Assembly (NCBI GenBank): GCA_023053575.1
Contig: JAKZAP010000014.1
Location: 1,178,001-1,242,000 of the forward strand
Reading direction: 5' to 3'
Length of the DNA: 64,000 nt
Source of the DNA: Branchinecta lynchi
Lineage: Eukaryota > Arthropoda > Branchiopoda > Anostraca > Branchinectidae
Shown here: one piece after another, positions 33,035 through 44,282 of the stretch
Layout of the letters: each line of letters opens with the position of its first letter
How positions within the stretch are numbered: position 1 is the first letter of the stretch
Position numbers and translations under genes: made by a program
Notes under the pieces: model-generated
Seen by the model: the letters and a program-made list of their open reading frames with translations, nothing else
Databases searched by the model: none
Told to the model about the DNA's origin: nothing

Positions 33035-33304
33035 TCAGCTTGCGCGGCTTGAGCAGGAAGAGGACCCTTGCCAAGAAGGGCTGAAATTCGCAGTCAGCTT
33101 GGGCGGAAGGACTATTTATTGCTTGATTCTTGCTCAATATTTTTCATAGCCGTCGTCGCATCCACATTCCGCGTGGGTACTTGTAAGGTTGACAAATTGG
33201 CCTCTTTTGGAATGTGGCATTCCAAAGTGTGGAAATCTTGAGTTAAAAGATTTGTTGTACTGATAAGGTGGGTTGACCGAAAAAAAAAGATTTGGCTGTT
33301 TAAA

Positions 33305-33480
33305 CAGGTAAAAAAAAAACAGGAACAAGGCGAAACAGGACACACCAAAACGGAACAGAACAGGTGAGACAAAAAACAGCTGGCTTCAAAACAACTGTTC
33401 TGTTTATTTGTGGGTCCCTGAAACAGAAACAGTAAAGAGTAAAACAGGAGCAAAAAAAACAGAAACAGAAACAGAAAAGA
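33305..33480. repeat. CAGAAACA-type minisatellite
   Basis: Repeats of AACAGAAACAG, AACAGGA and AAAACAGG occur with poly-A inserts. The same low-complexity text occurs at 30935-31025. Open frames on the - strand across it are artefacts of composition. Confidence 0.5.
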
Positions 33481-33594
33481 GGAGCAGTGCCCATGCCTAG
33501 ACATGAGAAATATTGATTTCTTTGGGACTTACATGTATTTCTGTATTTCTGTATTAATATTTCATTTGTTGAAATCGTGTATCTAATATTTATA

Positions 33595-33937
33595 TTTATT
33601 CAAACAACGTTCACAAGGGATACGTCAGCTAATATTCTTCATCAGCGATATTTCGGCCCTTCTTGGCAGGGGTCCTCGTCAGGCTGTCAATCCTCTTGGT
33701 CAACGTCGGGGAAGGAAACAAACTTGTAATAAATAATAATAGACATTTATAGTTGGTAGAAGCTTCAGTTATTTATTACAGGTTTGTTTCCTTCCCCGAC
33801 GTTGACCAAGAGGATTGACAGCCTGACGAGGACCCTTGCCAAGAAGGGCCGAAATATCGCTGATGAAGAATCGTAGCTGACGTATCCGTTGTGAACATTG
33901 TTTGAATAAACGTTTCAATGTCAGCTTGGGCACAAAG
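33595..33937. mobile_element. Family G double-arm palindrome
   Basis: The left half contains CGATATTTCGGCCCTTCTTG and the right half CAAGAAGGGCCGAAATATCG, with GTCAATCCTCTTGGTCAACG against CGTTGACCAAGAGGATTGAC. The two arms of about 130 bases are nearly perfect inverted copies around a short centre. AATATTTATA is present on both sides (33585-33594 and 33938-33947), although the family's own ends are similarly AT-rich. Confidence 0.75.
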
Positions 33938-35204
33938 AATATTTATAATATTTATACATTTTTTACCCATATTAATATTTATCTGGGCTCGGATTATCTG
34001 CGTGATGACTCGGGCAAAAATGCAAAAATGGACTTGAATCCCATTCTTGTGTTGCATAGGTTTTCTATACGCGAATTGCGTTGCAGTACAGTAGTGCTAC
34101 TTAATTTGCAATAAATAAAGTCAGGGTAGATAAAGTCAAGGCTGTCACTCAGTTATTTGAACTTTCAGTTTAAGTTATTTCAAACAATCGTAGAAAACCA
34201 GATTACAGTACATGCCTGAATGGAGAGTCAAGCTTGATTACTGGGTAATGTATGGTACAAAAATATTTGTTTACACTCATACTGACAAAAAGCAATAGCC
34301 TACATTCTTATAAGAAACTAAAGAAAGATACAAAAATAATTTAAAAAGCAACCTTTTAGGGAATTGCATAAAGAAAAGCAATCCTCTTCTGAATTGGACA
34401 AGTGGAGCGGCCGAGTGGGGTCAATAAAACAGGAAGCTTTCAAGTCACCGTTAGTCAACCACTAATAGATTGCTTTTCTTTGTGTATCTGGATTATTGTG
34501 GGCATCCGCCCATTTCACATGTCGGGTGATGCGCAGCGTCGTCCAGAATAGAAGGCGCAAATTATGTAGTATGATTTTGTCCTAGTGTAATTCAGTTATT
34601 TATTAAACGTGCATGCTCAGAGAAGGACGTCTTATCGTTCTTGGTCTGAGGTGGCGTGTTAATCTTTCACAATTATGTTTGTATTTTCAGTTTCAGTTGA
34701 TTTACAACCGATCATAGAGAACCATATTCCTGTACAGTGTACATGCCCGAATGGAGAAACAAGCTCGTTTACTGGGCAATACGCAAAAAAAAAACTTTTT
34801 TTGACCCTCGTACTTCCAAAAACGATAAATTTTTAGAAGAGACAAAACAAAGACGCGACACAAGAAATCAGAAGAAAAACAGACGAAAATATTATTTTCA
34901 AAGGCCGACGAAAATAAGACGGAAAATCTCGAGGATAAGTGCCAAAAAGTGAATGAAGATCATCAAACGGGACAAACCAAAACAAAGCGGAGAACCAACA
35001 AACAACCGAAAATGAAAAAACAAAACCGGAAGAATTCAGAAAACCCTAAATTAGACACGAGCCAATCACCAGTGCCTGCGAATAACAATAACAGAACTGT
35101 TCTCGCTTGGTACTAGTGGGTGAATCCCTAGTCACTTCCTAGTCACGAATGACTCACTAGTCACTCGCTAAGTTCGATTTTTCTGGCACTTTCCTTCCGG
35201 CCAA
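33938..35204. other. LEO1 intron, no recognised feature
   Basis: AT-rich, with an A-rich lysine-coding-like stretch at 34780-35060. No splice-bordered conserved exon was identified. Confidence 0.4.
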
Positions 35205-35480
35205 GTGCCATATACCGATCACTTTTCTGTCTGTCGGTCGGTCTTCCAGACTTCCAGATGCGCTAGGACGATGAAACTTGGCAGGCCTCTCAGGGACGCG
35301 ATCAAACTAACTTGGAAATAATCATCTTCCCGATCCGACCATCTGCGGGGGAGTTGAGGGAGGCGAAATCCGGAAAATTTAGTCGTGCGTAACTTTTGAA
35401 CAGGTGATCGATTTCGAGTGGAACTTAATAACTGAATAGAAGACATGTCTCTAATGTTTCATTTAAGGTCTGGCCAATCT
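35205..35480. repeat. Family E partial copy
   Basis: GCCATATACCGATCACTTTT, CTGTCTGTCGGTCGGTC and CTAGGACGATGAAACTTGGC are shared with the 28.6 kb array. A family G piece (GGTCAACTTCGGAGAAGGAA) follows directly. Confidence 0.6.
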
Positions 35481-35928
35481 TCAGGGTCAACTTCGGAGAA
35501 GGAAACAAACCTGTAATAAATAACTGAAGCTTCTACCGACTATACATTTCTTATTCGGGCAAATTACTTTCAGCTGATGAAGCGTCGCAGCTGACGTATT
35601 CATTGTATACATTATTTGAATATTTATTTATTTCCCTCAAAACTGAGAAGTACAAAACAATGTATAAAACAGAACTATGCCTAAACCATCTGGTCCATCC
35701 AATGACACATAAATACTATAAAAAATACACAAGAGTTCGACAACTGAATTACAGTTATTTACGCATTAGCCTATATTATTCACTTCTTAAAAAATGGGTT
35801 ACAAGTTGTGAGTTTGGAGGGCTACCGAAGCTTTTTATATAAGTTGGTCATCTTTTTCTTCAAAGTTTATAAATAGTGCGAGGGGTCCTTTAACAGCAAA
35901 GGCCTATCTTTATTCACTGCTATTCATG

Positions 35929-36323
35929 AGTTGCGTCTTTGATCCGAATTCTCCTCGCGGTTCTCCTCGGAATTCTCCTATTCGCGTTTTTGGACTATTC
36001 GGATAAAGTTAATTCTCCTTTTCTGGCGTTTTTGTCAGAATTGAGAACTGAGAAAGCCTCAGGGCTCTGCAGAATCCCCAGAAGTTGCTCCACTGGTGAA
36101 TTTTCGATTCTCCTCTCTGCGTTCTCCTCCCTGATTGGTCAACAGAGTGCGGATGTTCGATATGCATAAACACATATACCGGGTTGCGGACGAGCTGCAA
36201 AATTAGTGTTTTTGTCAAAAGCGAGAATGGAGATATCAAAGGATCAAAAACGGTAATTTGGACGAGAATCGAGGATTCAAAAGCGAGAATTCGGAACGGA
36301 GAATTCGGATCAAAAACGCAACT
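35929..36323. mobile_element. Element A copy 1 (intact)
   Basis: It begins AGTTGCGTCTTTGATCCGAA and ends AATTCGGATCAAAAACGCAA plus CT, an inverted repeat of more than 20 bases. The interior has GAATTCTCC-type repeats and TATACCGGGTTGCGGACGAG. It is 395 bases and ends 64 bases before the LEO1 exon at 36388. Confidence 0.7.
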
Positions 36324-36387
36324 ATAATCTCTGTACACGAGCTGGACAGACTCGGTTATGGCTGTTTAGAACATCTCCCCTTTCTAG

Positions 36388-36481
36388 GCCAGCGCAGTGG
36401 AAGTGAAAGCCCAGCCATTGGACGAAGGAAGAAGAAGGTTCTTGCAGACTCGGACAGCGAACAGAGTGACACAGAAGCGAA
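36388..36481 (+). CDS. LEO1: LEO1 exon: short basic-to-acidic segment
   Basis: The acceptor CCCCTTTCTAG ends at 36387 and the donor GTAAGA starts at 36482. With the G carried over it reads GQRSGSESPAIGRRKKKVLA then DSDSEQSDTEAK. This matches the pattern of human LEO1 ahead of the Leo1 domain (MKRKNAIASDSEADSDTE) in being basic and then D/S/E-rich. It ends in phase 2 (AA), completed by the G of the next exon. Confidence 0.85.
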
Positions 36482-36562
36482 GTAAGAACCAGTGGATTTC
36501 GCATGCTTTATGCCACCATTCCAAGTCAAAGTCTTGCGTACTAAAACCGAAGCGCTTCCTAA

Positions 36563-37164
36563 GAGCGTGTTCCGCCCTACTTACCGTAGCTACTACGCAT
36601 GACGTCACGAATTCTGGCTTTTTGGCGTCAAGGCTGGAACATATTTTTAGCAAAATATCGTGCCACGGGCTAATCCGGCCAATCACATCACAGAGAATCA
36701 CATCACAGAGATTCGTAGTCACCACGCTTACTACGCTCCCGAGCGTGGTATGCAAATAGTTACATTTAGTTACTATTTCGGGAAGGTTGGGACGGTCAGC
36801 GTAGTAACTTTTCACGAGGTTGGAACGAAAATAGTAAATATTCCTTCAGCCCAAGCTGACTGCGAATCATATTTGACGGAGCAAAACGTATAAGTCAGCT
36901 ACATTTTATTAGAGCCTACATTTTTTCGGCCCTTCTTGGCAGCGGTCCTCTTCAGGCTCAAGCTGGAAAATTAACTTGTTTTGTTCTTGGAAAATTGACA
37001 GAATTCGTGACAAGTTCATTTTCCAGCTTGAGCCTGAAGAGGACCCTTGCCAAGAAGGACCGAAATATAGGTCTAATAAAATGTAGCTGGCTTACCTGCT
37101 TTGCTCCGTCAAATATGAAAATAGTAACTAATAGTTACTATTGTTAGAAGGCTGGAACACGCTC
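36563..37164. mobile_element. Family H MITE copy 5, TAA target duplication, with nested G
   Basis: It begins GAGCGTGTTCCGCCCTACTT and ends GGCTGGAACACGCTC, with TAA at 36560-36562 and 37165-37167. A family G element splits it at 36838-37117. The rest matches other H copies. Confidence 0.85.
36838..37117. mobile_element. Family G element nested in family H copy 5
   Basis: AAAATAGTAA flanks it on both sides (36828-36837 and 37118-37127), and the H sequence reads through when one copy is removed. Its two arms (TTTTTTCGGCCCTTCTTGGC, then GCCAAGAAGGACCGAAATAT) are inverted copies of each other. Confidence 0.85.
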
Positions 37165-38139
37165 TAAAAATACGGGTCGTGCGATGTATCTGATATCTGT
37201 GGAGTGTGGATGCAAAATTGTACTGAACGGCTTTGACGCAGTATTAGCATGTTTTGCCATGTCACGCACGGCTGCTCTATAATTTAAAATTTGCGAGGTA
37301 TGTACAGGATGAGTATCAACATCAAGCAAAACTTCAAATTTCGAGAAAGTCTTCCCCTCAGAGAGATCCATCTGACTTAGAAAGTAACCAAAAAACATGA
37401 CAAAGTACTAGATTGAAGGTTAAGACTGGGGTTCCTCTTCAGTTTTTCTAATTAAAGAGTGTTTTTTCAGTCAGAATCACCCCGCTCTCACCCGAGCTCG
37501 GATTTCTTGCCGTAATTTACAAAATGTTGTGTTAACAAACAACAACGAACTTATGCTAGTGATTCATTCTCAATCAGTCAATCTATTTATTACCCGTCCA
37601 AACAATGAAGGGCGTGTAGCCTTAGTGACGGAGTACAAAAAAGAAAAAACAACAACAAAAACAAGAAAAAAGACAACGCACGTAGGAAAACTTTACACTC
37701 AACGCAGCACAAACATCACTACAGATTACACGAAAAGGGAAGACCACTGGTGGTTCAGTTTACTGGCGGAAGATTTGAAATCTTTCACTCTTCTATCTAT
37801 AATCTTAACAGGCAGAACCAGATGGAATTTCTGCGCCAAGAAAGAATTACTGGTCCAAGGGAAATGCATCAGATACTTGACAAATTTAAAATAATTCCGG
37901 TGAACATTTTTCTTATTAGAAGCAGAAAAAATTGCCAAATGTAGGACATAGCAAGAAGATGGGGTACAGTTAGACTGTTGTAAAGTTTAGAAAGATGAAA
38001 CCGTCTTCAGTAGTATCAGTAGTATTTCCTTGAATTCTCGTTCCCGAGATTCTTCACTTCATAAGTGTATCCTATCACCTCTATTAGAAATACGCTGATT
38101 GTGACGCTTGCTATGATATGATATAAAATGATATATATT
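37165..38139. other. LEO1 intron, no recognised gene
   Basis: The open frames at 37144-37398 (-) and 37529-37894 (+) have no domain that I recognise. A LINE-type 3' end begins at about 38140. Confidence 0.35.
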
Positions 38140-38530
38140 AACACAAAAAGCCCGAGGGGCCATGGCAAAACAATCCAAAAAATCAAAACAACAGAAATGT
38201 TCGCCAAATTCCAACTAGGCCTAAATAAACCTTTCTCGATGCTTCATCAAAAGCTTAAAGAATCTTCCTAACTGGCGAACTCCCGTAAAGCATTCATCCT
38301 TCATTATTTTAACCATCCATTCCTCATCATACACTCCTTTTCCAAACACTTCTTCCCTCAATCCATCCAATCCACTACATTTCCGCATCAGGTTCCCATT
38401 CTCAATTCATATCCCACACATGGGGCAGTAGTAAGGGCCAATCCGACTTAAGTCCCTTCCCACATTATTCTCATTACGTGACGTGGCACGTGCCCGATCA
38501 TTGTTTCCGAGGCGCTTATTCGTCCAGAGC
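38140..38530 (-). mobile_element. LINE ORF2 C-terminal tail with 3' end (-)
   Basis: The - strand reading gives SRIGPYYCPMCGI, one stop, then IENGNLMRKCSGLDGLREEV and VYDEEWMVKIMKDECF. It is the same family as the 30.3 and 30.7 kb fragments (CPxCG, DEEWM). The 3' untranslated end carries GGGGCCATGGCAAAAC (+ strand). One in-frame stop shows decay. Confidence 0.65.
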
Positions 38531-38899
38531 GGTTACGCAAGTTTTGTCAAGATTGTCATCCAAGACAAGGGATATAAAAAGAGGCTAAAAACAGCCGAAG
38601 CCGTGTGTAGTTTTCTTTAAGCCTAGCTTAGTTTTAAAGTGGTAAACTATACAAGAACATCAGAGCAGAAATACTATTCATTCATTCCTGAACCCGTTTT
38701 TCATTCCTGAACCCGTTTGATCTGCTTGTCACAGTAAAAATATTAAGTCTATTTAGCGTGTTTTTAAACTACATGAAAAGAATTAGTCATGTTTATTTAC
38801 ACTGTTTTGTCTAGTGTTTTTATATGTTTATTTTACTTTGTGTGTTTTAGTCATACTCCGCTGTTATCCAAAAAGCGGGTCACAAAAAAAAATAAACTA

Positions 38900-39329
38900 T
38901 GATACTAAGTGTGTTTAAAAGCCCAGGGGCCATATACATAAAGCAACAATAATACACATTACAAGATAAAACAACAACAATATTTCCTACGTCTATGAAA
39001 CCTCACTACTAAGCTTGGTCGATCGTAGCTTCAGCTCCATCAATAAATTCGCACACCTTTGTTATAACCCTTTCCGAAGTGCTATTCAGGATATCCGGAA
39101 GAAGCAAAACACTCCCCTTAAAAAAAGATCCCCTTAACTCCCAAAGCTCCTGGCATCGATTGAGAAAGTGGTCCATGTTTTCCTCTACCCCTGCTTTGCA
39201 AAGTTGGCAATTATACCTGACATCTTGACCAGTCGTATGCCTATCAAAAACTCTAAATCTACCAAACTGGTGGAGGGAATTAGTGCGAGGTGTCCTTTCA
39301 CAATCACACACACGTTTAATTAGTTTCAA
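38900..39329 (-). mobile_element. LINE ORF2 C-terminal tail with 3' end (-)
   Basis: The frame reads RTNSLHQFGRFRVFDRHTTG then VRYNCQLCKAGVEENMDHFL and NRCQELWELRGSFF. CQLC...HFLNRC is again the zinc-binding tail. AAAAGCCCAGGGGCCATA at 38918 is the 3' untranslated end of the element. Confidence 0.65.
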
Positions 39330-39532
39330 AACAAAGAAAAGTCAAATAGTTTGAGTAGGTTGGGACTCATAAATGTTGAAAATAGTCGGATTTCGCTTTT
39401 GACTGTTAGCAGTACAGGGGAATTTCATTTTAACATCGAAAGTATATCTTACTTCTTTTTGTTTTATTGCGTAATTCGAAGTCTGCGACTCCTCGTGTAT
39501 CTTGCCCGGATTGGACGAAGATATGTGAATTA

Positions 39533-39735
39533 AATATTCCTTGAGCCCAAGCTGACTTTGAAACATATAATCAAATAATGCATAAACCGGTTATGTCAGC
39601 TACGATGCTTTGGCCCTTCTTGACAAGGGTCCTCGTCAGGCTGTCAATCTTCAGGGCCGACTTCGGTAAAGGAAACGAACCTGCAATAAGTGGCTGAAGG
39701 TTCTACCGACTATAAATATCTTATCCAGGCAAATT
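39533..39735. mobile_element. Family G fragment
   Basis: It starts AATATTCCTTGAGCCCAAGC and contains TTGGCCCTTCTTGACAAGGG and CTGTCAATCTTCAGGGC. Only one arm of the element is present. Confidence 0.6.
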
Positions 39736-40165
39736 AGTTTTAAATACCAATGTATTTAATTGGACGATAATAGTTTAATGTGAATTATTTGGACTACCCA
39801 ATCTTAGAGCTTCCATGACTTGTATTGTCCTTCTAGTTTTGTTGAGCGTTTTATCCTAGCCTTCACCTTTAGAGAGAAACAGCTTATAGTAAGCTGTTGC
39901 ATTTCCACATGGCAATTTCGAAAAGAACCTGCGTCATTACCACTAAACACGTTTACTCAAGTCGGATTTTTTTCTCAAGCCGTTTTTTCTCAAGTCGGAT
40001 TTTTTCTAAAGCGTTTTCTCATGCATATTAGTTCTGGCATCACGGGTGCGAAACTGTCCCAACCCAAAAGCGATGCCCACATACGGCAGACCTATGCCTA
40101 TCTGAACGTTGCCTAACAGTGAACGGTCGGTGACGAAAACACTAAAACCTATACCAGGCAACTTA

Positions 40166-40465
40166 AAGCGTGTTCCACCCTACTAACAATAGGAACTATT
40201 AGTTAATAGTTCCTTTCCAACCTCGTCAGTAGTTACTACGCTGACCGTTACAACCCTCTCGAAATAGTAACTGTTTTCTTACCACGCTCGGGAGCGTAGT
40301 AAGCGTGGCAACTACGATCCCTGTGACGTGATTGACCCGATTAGCCCGTGGTACGCTGATGACACAATATTTTGCCGGAAATAGAAAAAGTGTTCGTTGA
40401 CCCCGAGAACCCAGGATCGGTGACGTCTTGCGTAGTAACTACGGTAAGTAGGATGGAACACGCTC
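40166..40465. mobile_element. Family H MITE copy 6, TTA target duplication
   Basis: It runs from AAGCGTGTTCCACCCTACTA to GGATGGAACACGCTC, with TTA at 40163-40165 and 40466-40468. The interior is complete, including GACCCGATTAGCCCGTGG and TGACGTCTTGCGTAGTAACT. It is 300 bases long. Confidence 0.85.
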
Positions 40466-41111
40466 TTAAACTGCAAAACACTAGCCAAAAACTTGATTCA
40501 TATCCAGCTTCTTCTTCTTCTTCTTTGGGCTCTCCAAATCCGTTCAAATGAACAGACGTCTTTGTTTGAATTTCTTTACCTCGCTGCTAGATCTTTCAAA
40601 CGTAGGAATAAGAAGGATTTTAAAATCTAAGGAATTTCTTTAACTCCTTCAGTTTACTTTGATGCCAAAAAGACTGCTGAAGCAGCCAGGTGTTCACAGA
40701 CATCAAGTTTCGTGTTTTCCCATTCTATTTGACTGTTTTATAAGCTAAAAACAAAAACAAGGTATGTAAAATTTGAGAGTGTTGTTCAGGTAAGCATACC
40801 TCTGCTCCATACCGGTGTGATAAAGAGATTACTGCTTCAGGTTAGAAGACATATTGCAACATCGCTGGTTCGTGAATGCTTGTAAAACTTCAGCTGGTTT
40901 GGTAAAGTGTAAAGAGTATTTCCTGATGCAACTTTTGCTTTAAGACCTCGAAAACCTTGTATTGTATTGGGTGAGGGGCAAGTCATCGATCGCGTTCTTC
41001 GGACTTTCAGCCAGATAGAAGTCAACAAGCTTGTAGCATTCCTCTCTTTGTCAATCATTAATCGATCCACTTTTTATTCAAGATGATGATTATTTTTACA
41101 ATTGTTTCCAG
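40466..41111. other. LEO1 intron before the RS exon
   Basis: A (CTT)n run lies at 40508-40524. No other exon is visible. The intron ends with the acceptor ACAATTGTTTCCAG at 41111. Confidence 0.45.
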
Positions 41112-41427
41112 GAATAAATCTAAGAGGATCGCAAGCGACGACGAAGATAACGGATCTGACAAAGAGACCCAGAAAAAGTCCCAAAACAAAACAACAGCTG
41201 ATTCCATCTTTGGAGACGCCAGTGACCTGAGTTCGTCCGAAGATGAGAAGACCGAGAAAAAATTGGACGACGAAAAAGCAAAGGAAAGTGGGGAAGAGCG
41301 GAGAAGTCGTAGCAGATCTCGTAGCAGAAGTCGCAGCCGAAGTAGGAGCAGAAGTCCAGTCGACCGTCGGAGCCCAGCGCAGCAAGAAGAGGTGGAGCCA
41401 CCTCCGGAAACAAAAATTGAAGTTGAG
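41112..41427 (+). CDS. LEO1: LEO1 exon with an arginine-serine (RS) run
   Basis: The acceptor ends at 41111 and the donor GTAACA starts at 41428. It reads NKSKRIASDDEDNGSDKE, then TTADSIFGDASDLSSSEDEK (like human [20 protein letters not shown]), then nine consecutive RS dipeptides, SPVDRRSPAQQEEVEPPPET and KIEVE. The stretch RIASDDED and the PETKIEVE end are clear LEO1 matches (human AIASDSEAD and PETRIEVE). The RS run is not part of vertebrate LEO1. Its codons are mixed (AGT, AGC, TCT; AGA, CGT, CGC, CGA, AGG), so the protein sequence is maintained and not a fresh microsatellite. Confidence 0.9.
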
Positions 41428-41736
41428 GTAACAATTTTTTTTCAGATTACTTATCTACATGAGCGCCAGGGAAAGGAATCAGATGTTCGTGTCAAGCACT
41501 TAGAGCAGACTTTTTGGCTTTACCAAGGTTCCTAGCTCTTTCGAACCATGCCCGAACTTCCGAAATCTGTACAGTGCTTTCTTTTATTTGTGCGAAGAGT
41601 CGTTTTTGGTTTCTGTCACATTAGATAAGGTTTAAGTCAGTCGAGTGCGAACTTTTCACCATGCGTATTAACCATCTCGAATACAAACATTAGGTCTGCG
41701 AATACAAACAACTTGATAATAATAATAATGTACTTT

Positions 41737-42033
41737 GAGCGTGTTCCACCCTTCTAACAATAGTTACTATTAGTTACTATTCCCGTTCCATCCTCACGAA
41801 AAGTTACTACGCTGACCGTTCCAACCTTGTCGGAATAGTAACTAATAGTTACTATTTGCTTACCATGCTCGGGAGCGTAGTAACTACGCATCTCTGTAAC
41901 GTGGTTGGTCGGATTTTGCCCCTGGTGTGAGATCCTGCTGGAAAAAAGAAAAATCGTTCCAGCCTTGACGGCAAAAAGCCAGAATTCGTGACGTCATGCG
42001 TAGTAACTACGGTAAGTAGGATGGAACACGCTC
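41737..42033. mobile_element. Family H MITE copy 7, TTT target duplication
   Basis: It runs from GAGCGTGTTCCACCCTTCTA to AGGATGGAACACGCTC, flanked by TTT (41734-41736 and 42034-42036). It is 297 bases and is a good reference copy for the family. Confidence 0.85.
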
Positions 42034-42479
42034 TTTAGTTCCTTAAAAAGCGCAATTCATTCAAATCTTGTACGGCGCTGGCCGGATCGTATTGGAATTT
42101 CTTCTAGATTTACGTTTGGGCTTAACTGGTTAAAAAATATTCCAGAAGAAGGGTTGATTGGAGACATTAGTTCATTTCTAAAATTGTTCGTCACTGAAGT
42201 AAGGACAGATGCAAAATGGAGCAAAAATCATAGCTTGGAAACACTATTTCGGATTTGGATCGGGTTTTCTGCAGGCAATGTTAACGGAAGTCATACAGAT
42301 AGGGATGATACTTGGTACTCTTCATTCAGGTGTCCTTTAATAGCTTGTATTCTACATGCCAGCAGACGTATGTGTTTTGCACTATTAAACATGATTCGCT
42401 GTCAGCTTGGGCTGAATTAATGTTCATTTGATCGTCATTCACGCAAATTACACACGACACAGTTACATAAATAGACATT

Positions 42480-43132
42480 TCATCTATACGTACAACTTCG
42501 TAAGAAAACCTCGTAAGAAAGAAAACCCGGGCCTAGCATAACCTTAGCAGCCCTTTTCTGGATGGCTTCGAGTCTTTCAGTCTGTGCGTTTGTGAGTCGT
42601 GCGTGCCAAGCCGGACAAGCATACTCCAGGCAAGGGCGAACGTATATGCGTAAATCTCGCGACGGAATAGCAAAGCGTTTTGGAACCGCGAACAACTTGA
42701 GGAGTGGTGCTGCTTTTCGAGTAACATACTGCACTCCACTTAAGGTAATCGTCAATCAACAAAGCGAGGAGTTTAACTGTTCTTTTGGGCTCCAGACCTG
42801 CATCCTCAATCTCAGGAAGGTCCCTTTTAAAAAAAAAGACACTCTGAGTACAACACTCTTTGTACGGCTTACTGAAAGGTTAAATTGTCTCGCTGCAAAA
42901 CTTCAAAAACTGTTGAAAAGAGGCGCTTCTTCATCTGAAAGTGAAATAGTTGAAAGATCGTCAGAAAGTTTAAAATGGTGATACAAAGGTAATCAACACT
43001 TTGATAAAAACAAAAGCACAATGGGCCCAGCTTGGTACCCTGGGGTGTTCCGCCAAAAATACTCATGATTTCCGAAACGTCAACGTTAGTCAACTCACTG
43101 TCTTTCGATATCTGTAGAAGAGAGATGGCCAC
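42480..43132 (-). mobile_element. CR1/jockey-type LINE RT fragment (-)
   Basis: On the - strand the upstream frame holds IFGGTPQGTKLGPLCF, an RT motif (GxPQGTKLGPL). The downstream frame holds FAIPSRDLRIYVRPCLEYAC and PAWHARLTNAQTERLEAIQK plus RAAKVML, the thumb-connection region. Frames are broken between the two and the active-site YADD block is missing. It is antisense to LEO1. Confidence 0.8.
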
Positions 43133-44120
43133 ATAGTGATAGTGGTCAACGCCCTAAAACGTGACCTGCAGAGTAGAAAACAAGCATGATTTAACAGATT
43201 TTATGTTTTACTCTACTTCGTCGGTTGAGGTGAGGTGCATGTGATAATCCGCTAATTAAATCGCTTGTCACCGCAGTATTTCCCTGTGGTGACATGTTTT
43301 GGGGGATAGCTTTAACGGAACCATATTATGCTATTAATGAATGACTACTTTTATTTCCTACTTCTATAAAATATAGATAATGGAGCAAAAGAATAGGTAG
43401 AAAAGAAGAAAGAAACAAGAGAAACAACTTAGACAAAAACGAATATTCCCACTCCAAACAAACGGATAAGACCCCTTTGTCGGATGAACTTTGCAACCGA
43501 TAGATTTGTGTGTGGCTATAAGCTTCTCTGTCGAAAAAAAAAAATGAAGAATCTAAGGTTCAAGGTTTTTGTATTCTTACTATTACTGATACATACACAT
43601 TAATAATACGATACTTACTTTGCACTTACAATTATTTCACGGTTCGAACCGGAGAGAAGAAAACATCGAATGGTTCAAAACCTTCCATAAAAAAAATTAA
43701 TAAAACAAAATCGACCCAACGCTGAGTAGAATGATCGCCGTACGAAACCGCCAACACGAAACGAAATAAAGCCAAAGAAAAACAAGAACAAAAATGAGGG
43801 AAGGGTAACTGAAAACCAGCATCACAAGGGGAAAACACATAAATAAAAAAACAAACATGAAATAAAACCAATCTCTAACTGTTAATTATACTTTCTTAAA
43901 CTTACTAATTAGAATTTGGGATAGCTGTTTTTTTTTTATATTTTGAAGGAAATATGCCATGAATTCAAAACAGAAGAAGATGGAGAAAAACGCTACCTTA
44001 GGTAGTTGGACATGATAAAGTAGTGATGTGGGCGAATTTCAGGATTTGTGTGAAGTTTTTCCACAACGGCTCCTCCGAAAACGTTTCCGTACTAATTCTT
44101 TTTTTTTTTTTTTTTTACAG
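43133..44120. other. LEO1 intron, no recognised feature
   Basis: AT-rich sequence ending in a poly-T acceptor tract (44098-44116) before the exon at 44121. Confidence 0.4.
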
Positions 44121-44282
44121 GTTCCACGAATCAAGGCCGATCTGGGAAAAGAACTTCACTTCGTGAAGCTTCCCAACTTTCTCTCGGTTGAACCAAGACC
44201 CTTCGACCCAGAAACTTATGAAGACGAAATAGACGATGAAGAAACACTGGATGAAGAAGGTCGCGCAAGAGTTAAACTCAAG
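44121..44282 (+). CDS. LEO1: LEO1 exon: start of the conserved Leo1 domain
   Basis: A poly-T/ACAG acceptor ends at 44120 and the donor GTGACT starts at 44283. The 54 codons read [20 protein letters not shown] then [20 protein letters not shown] and [14 protein letters not shown]. Human LEO1 has [20 protein letters not shown], and this block is the best preserved part of the family. It takes part in pairing with PAF1. The exon is in phase 0 at both ends. Confidence 0.97.

Noticed and set aside
33112..33504. 130-codon - strand ORF with a hydrophobic N-terminus
   Set aside because: The apparent signal peptide is the reverse complement of the CAGAAACA minisatellite.
41120..41434. Long antisense ORFs over the RS-rich LEO1 exon
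   Set aside because: RS codons read backwards give open frames by chance. Splice borders and LEO1 similarity support only the + strand.
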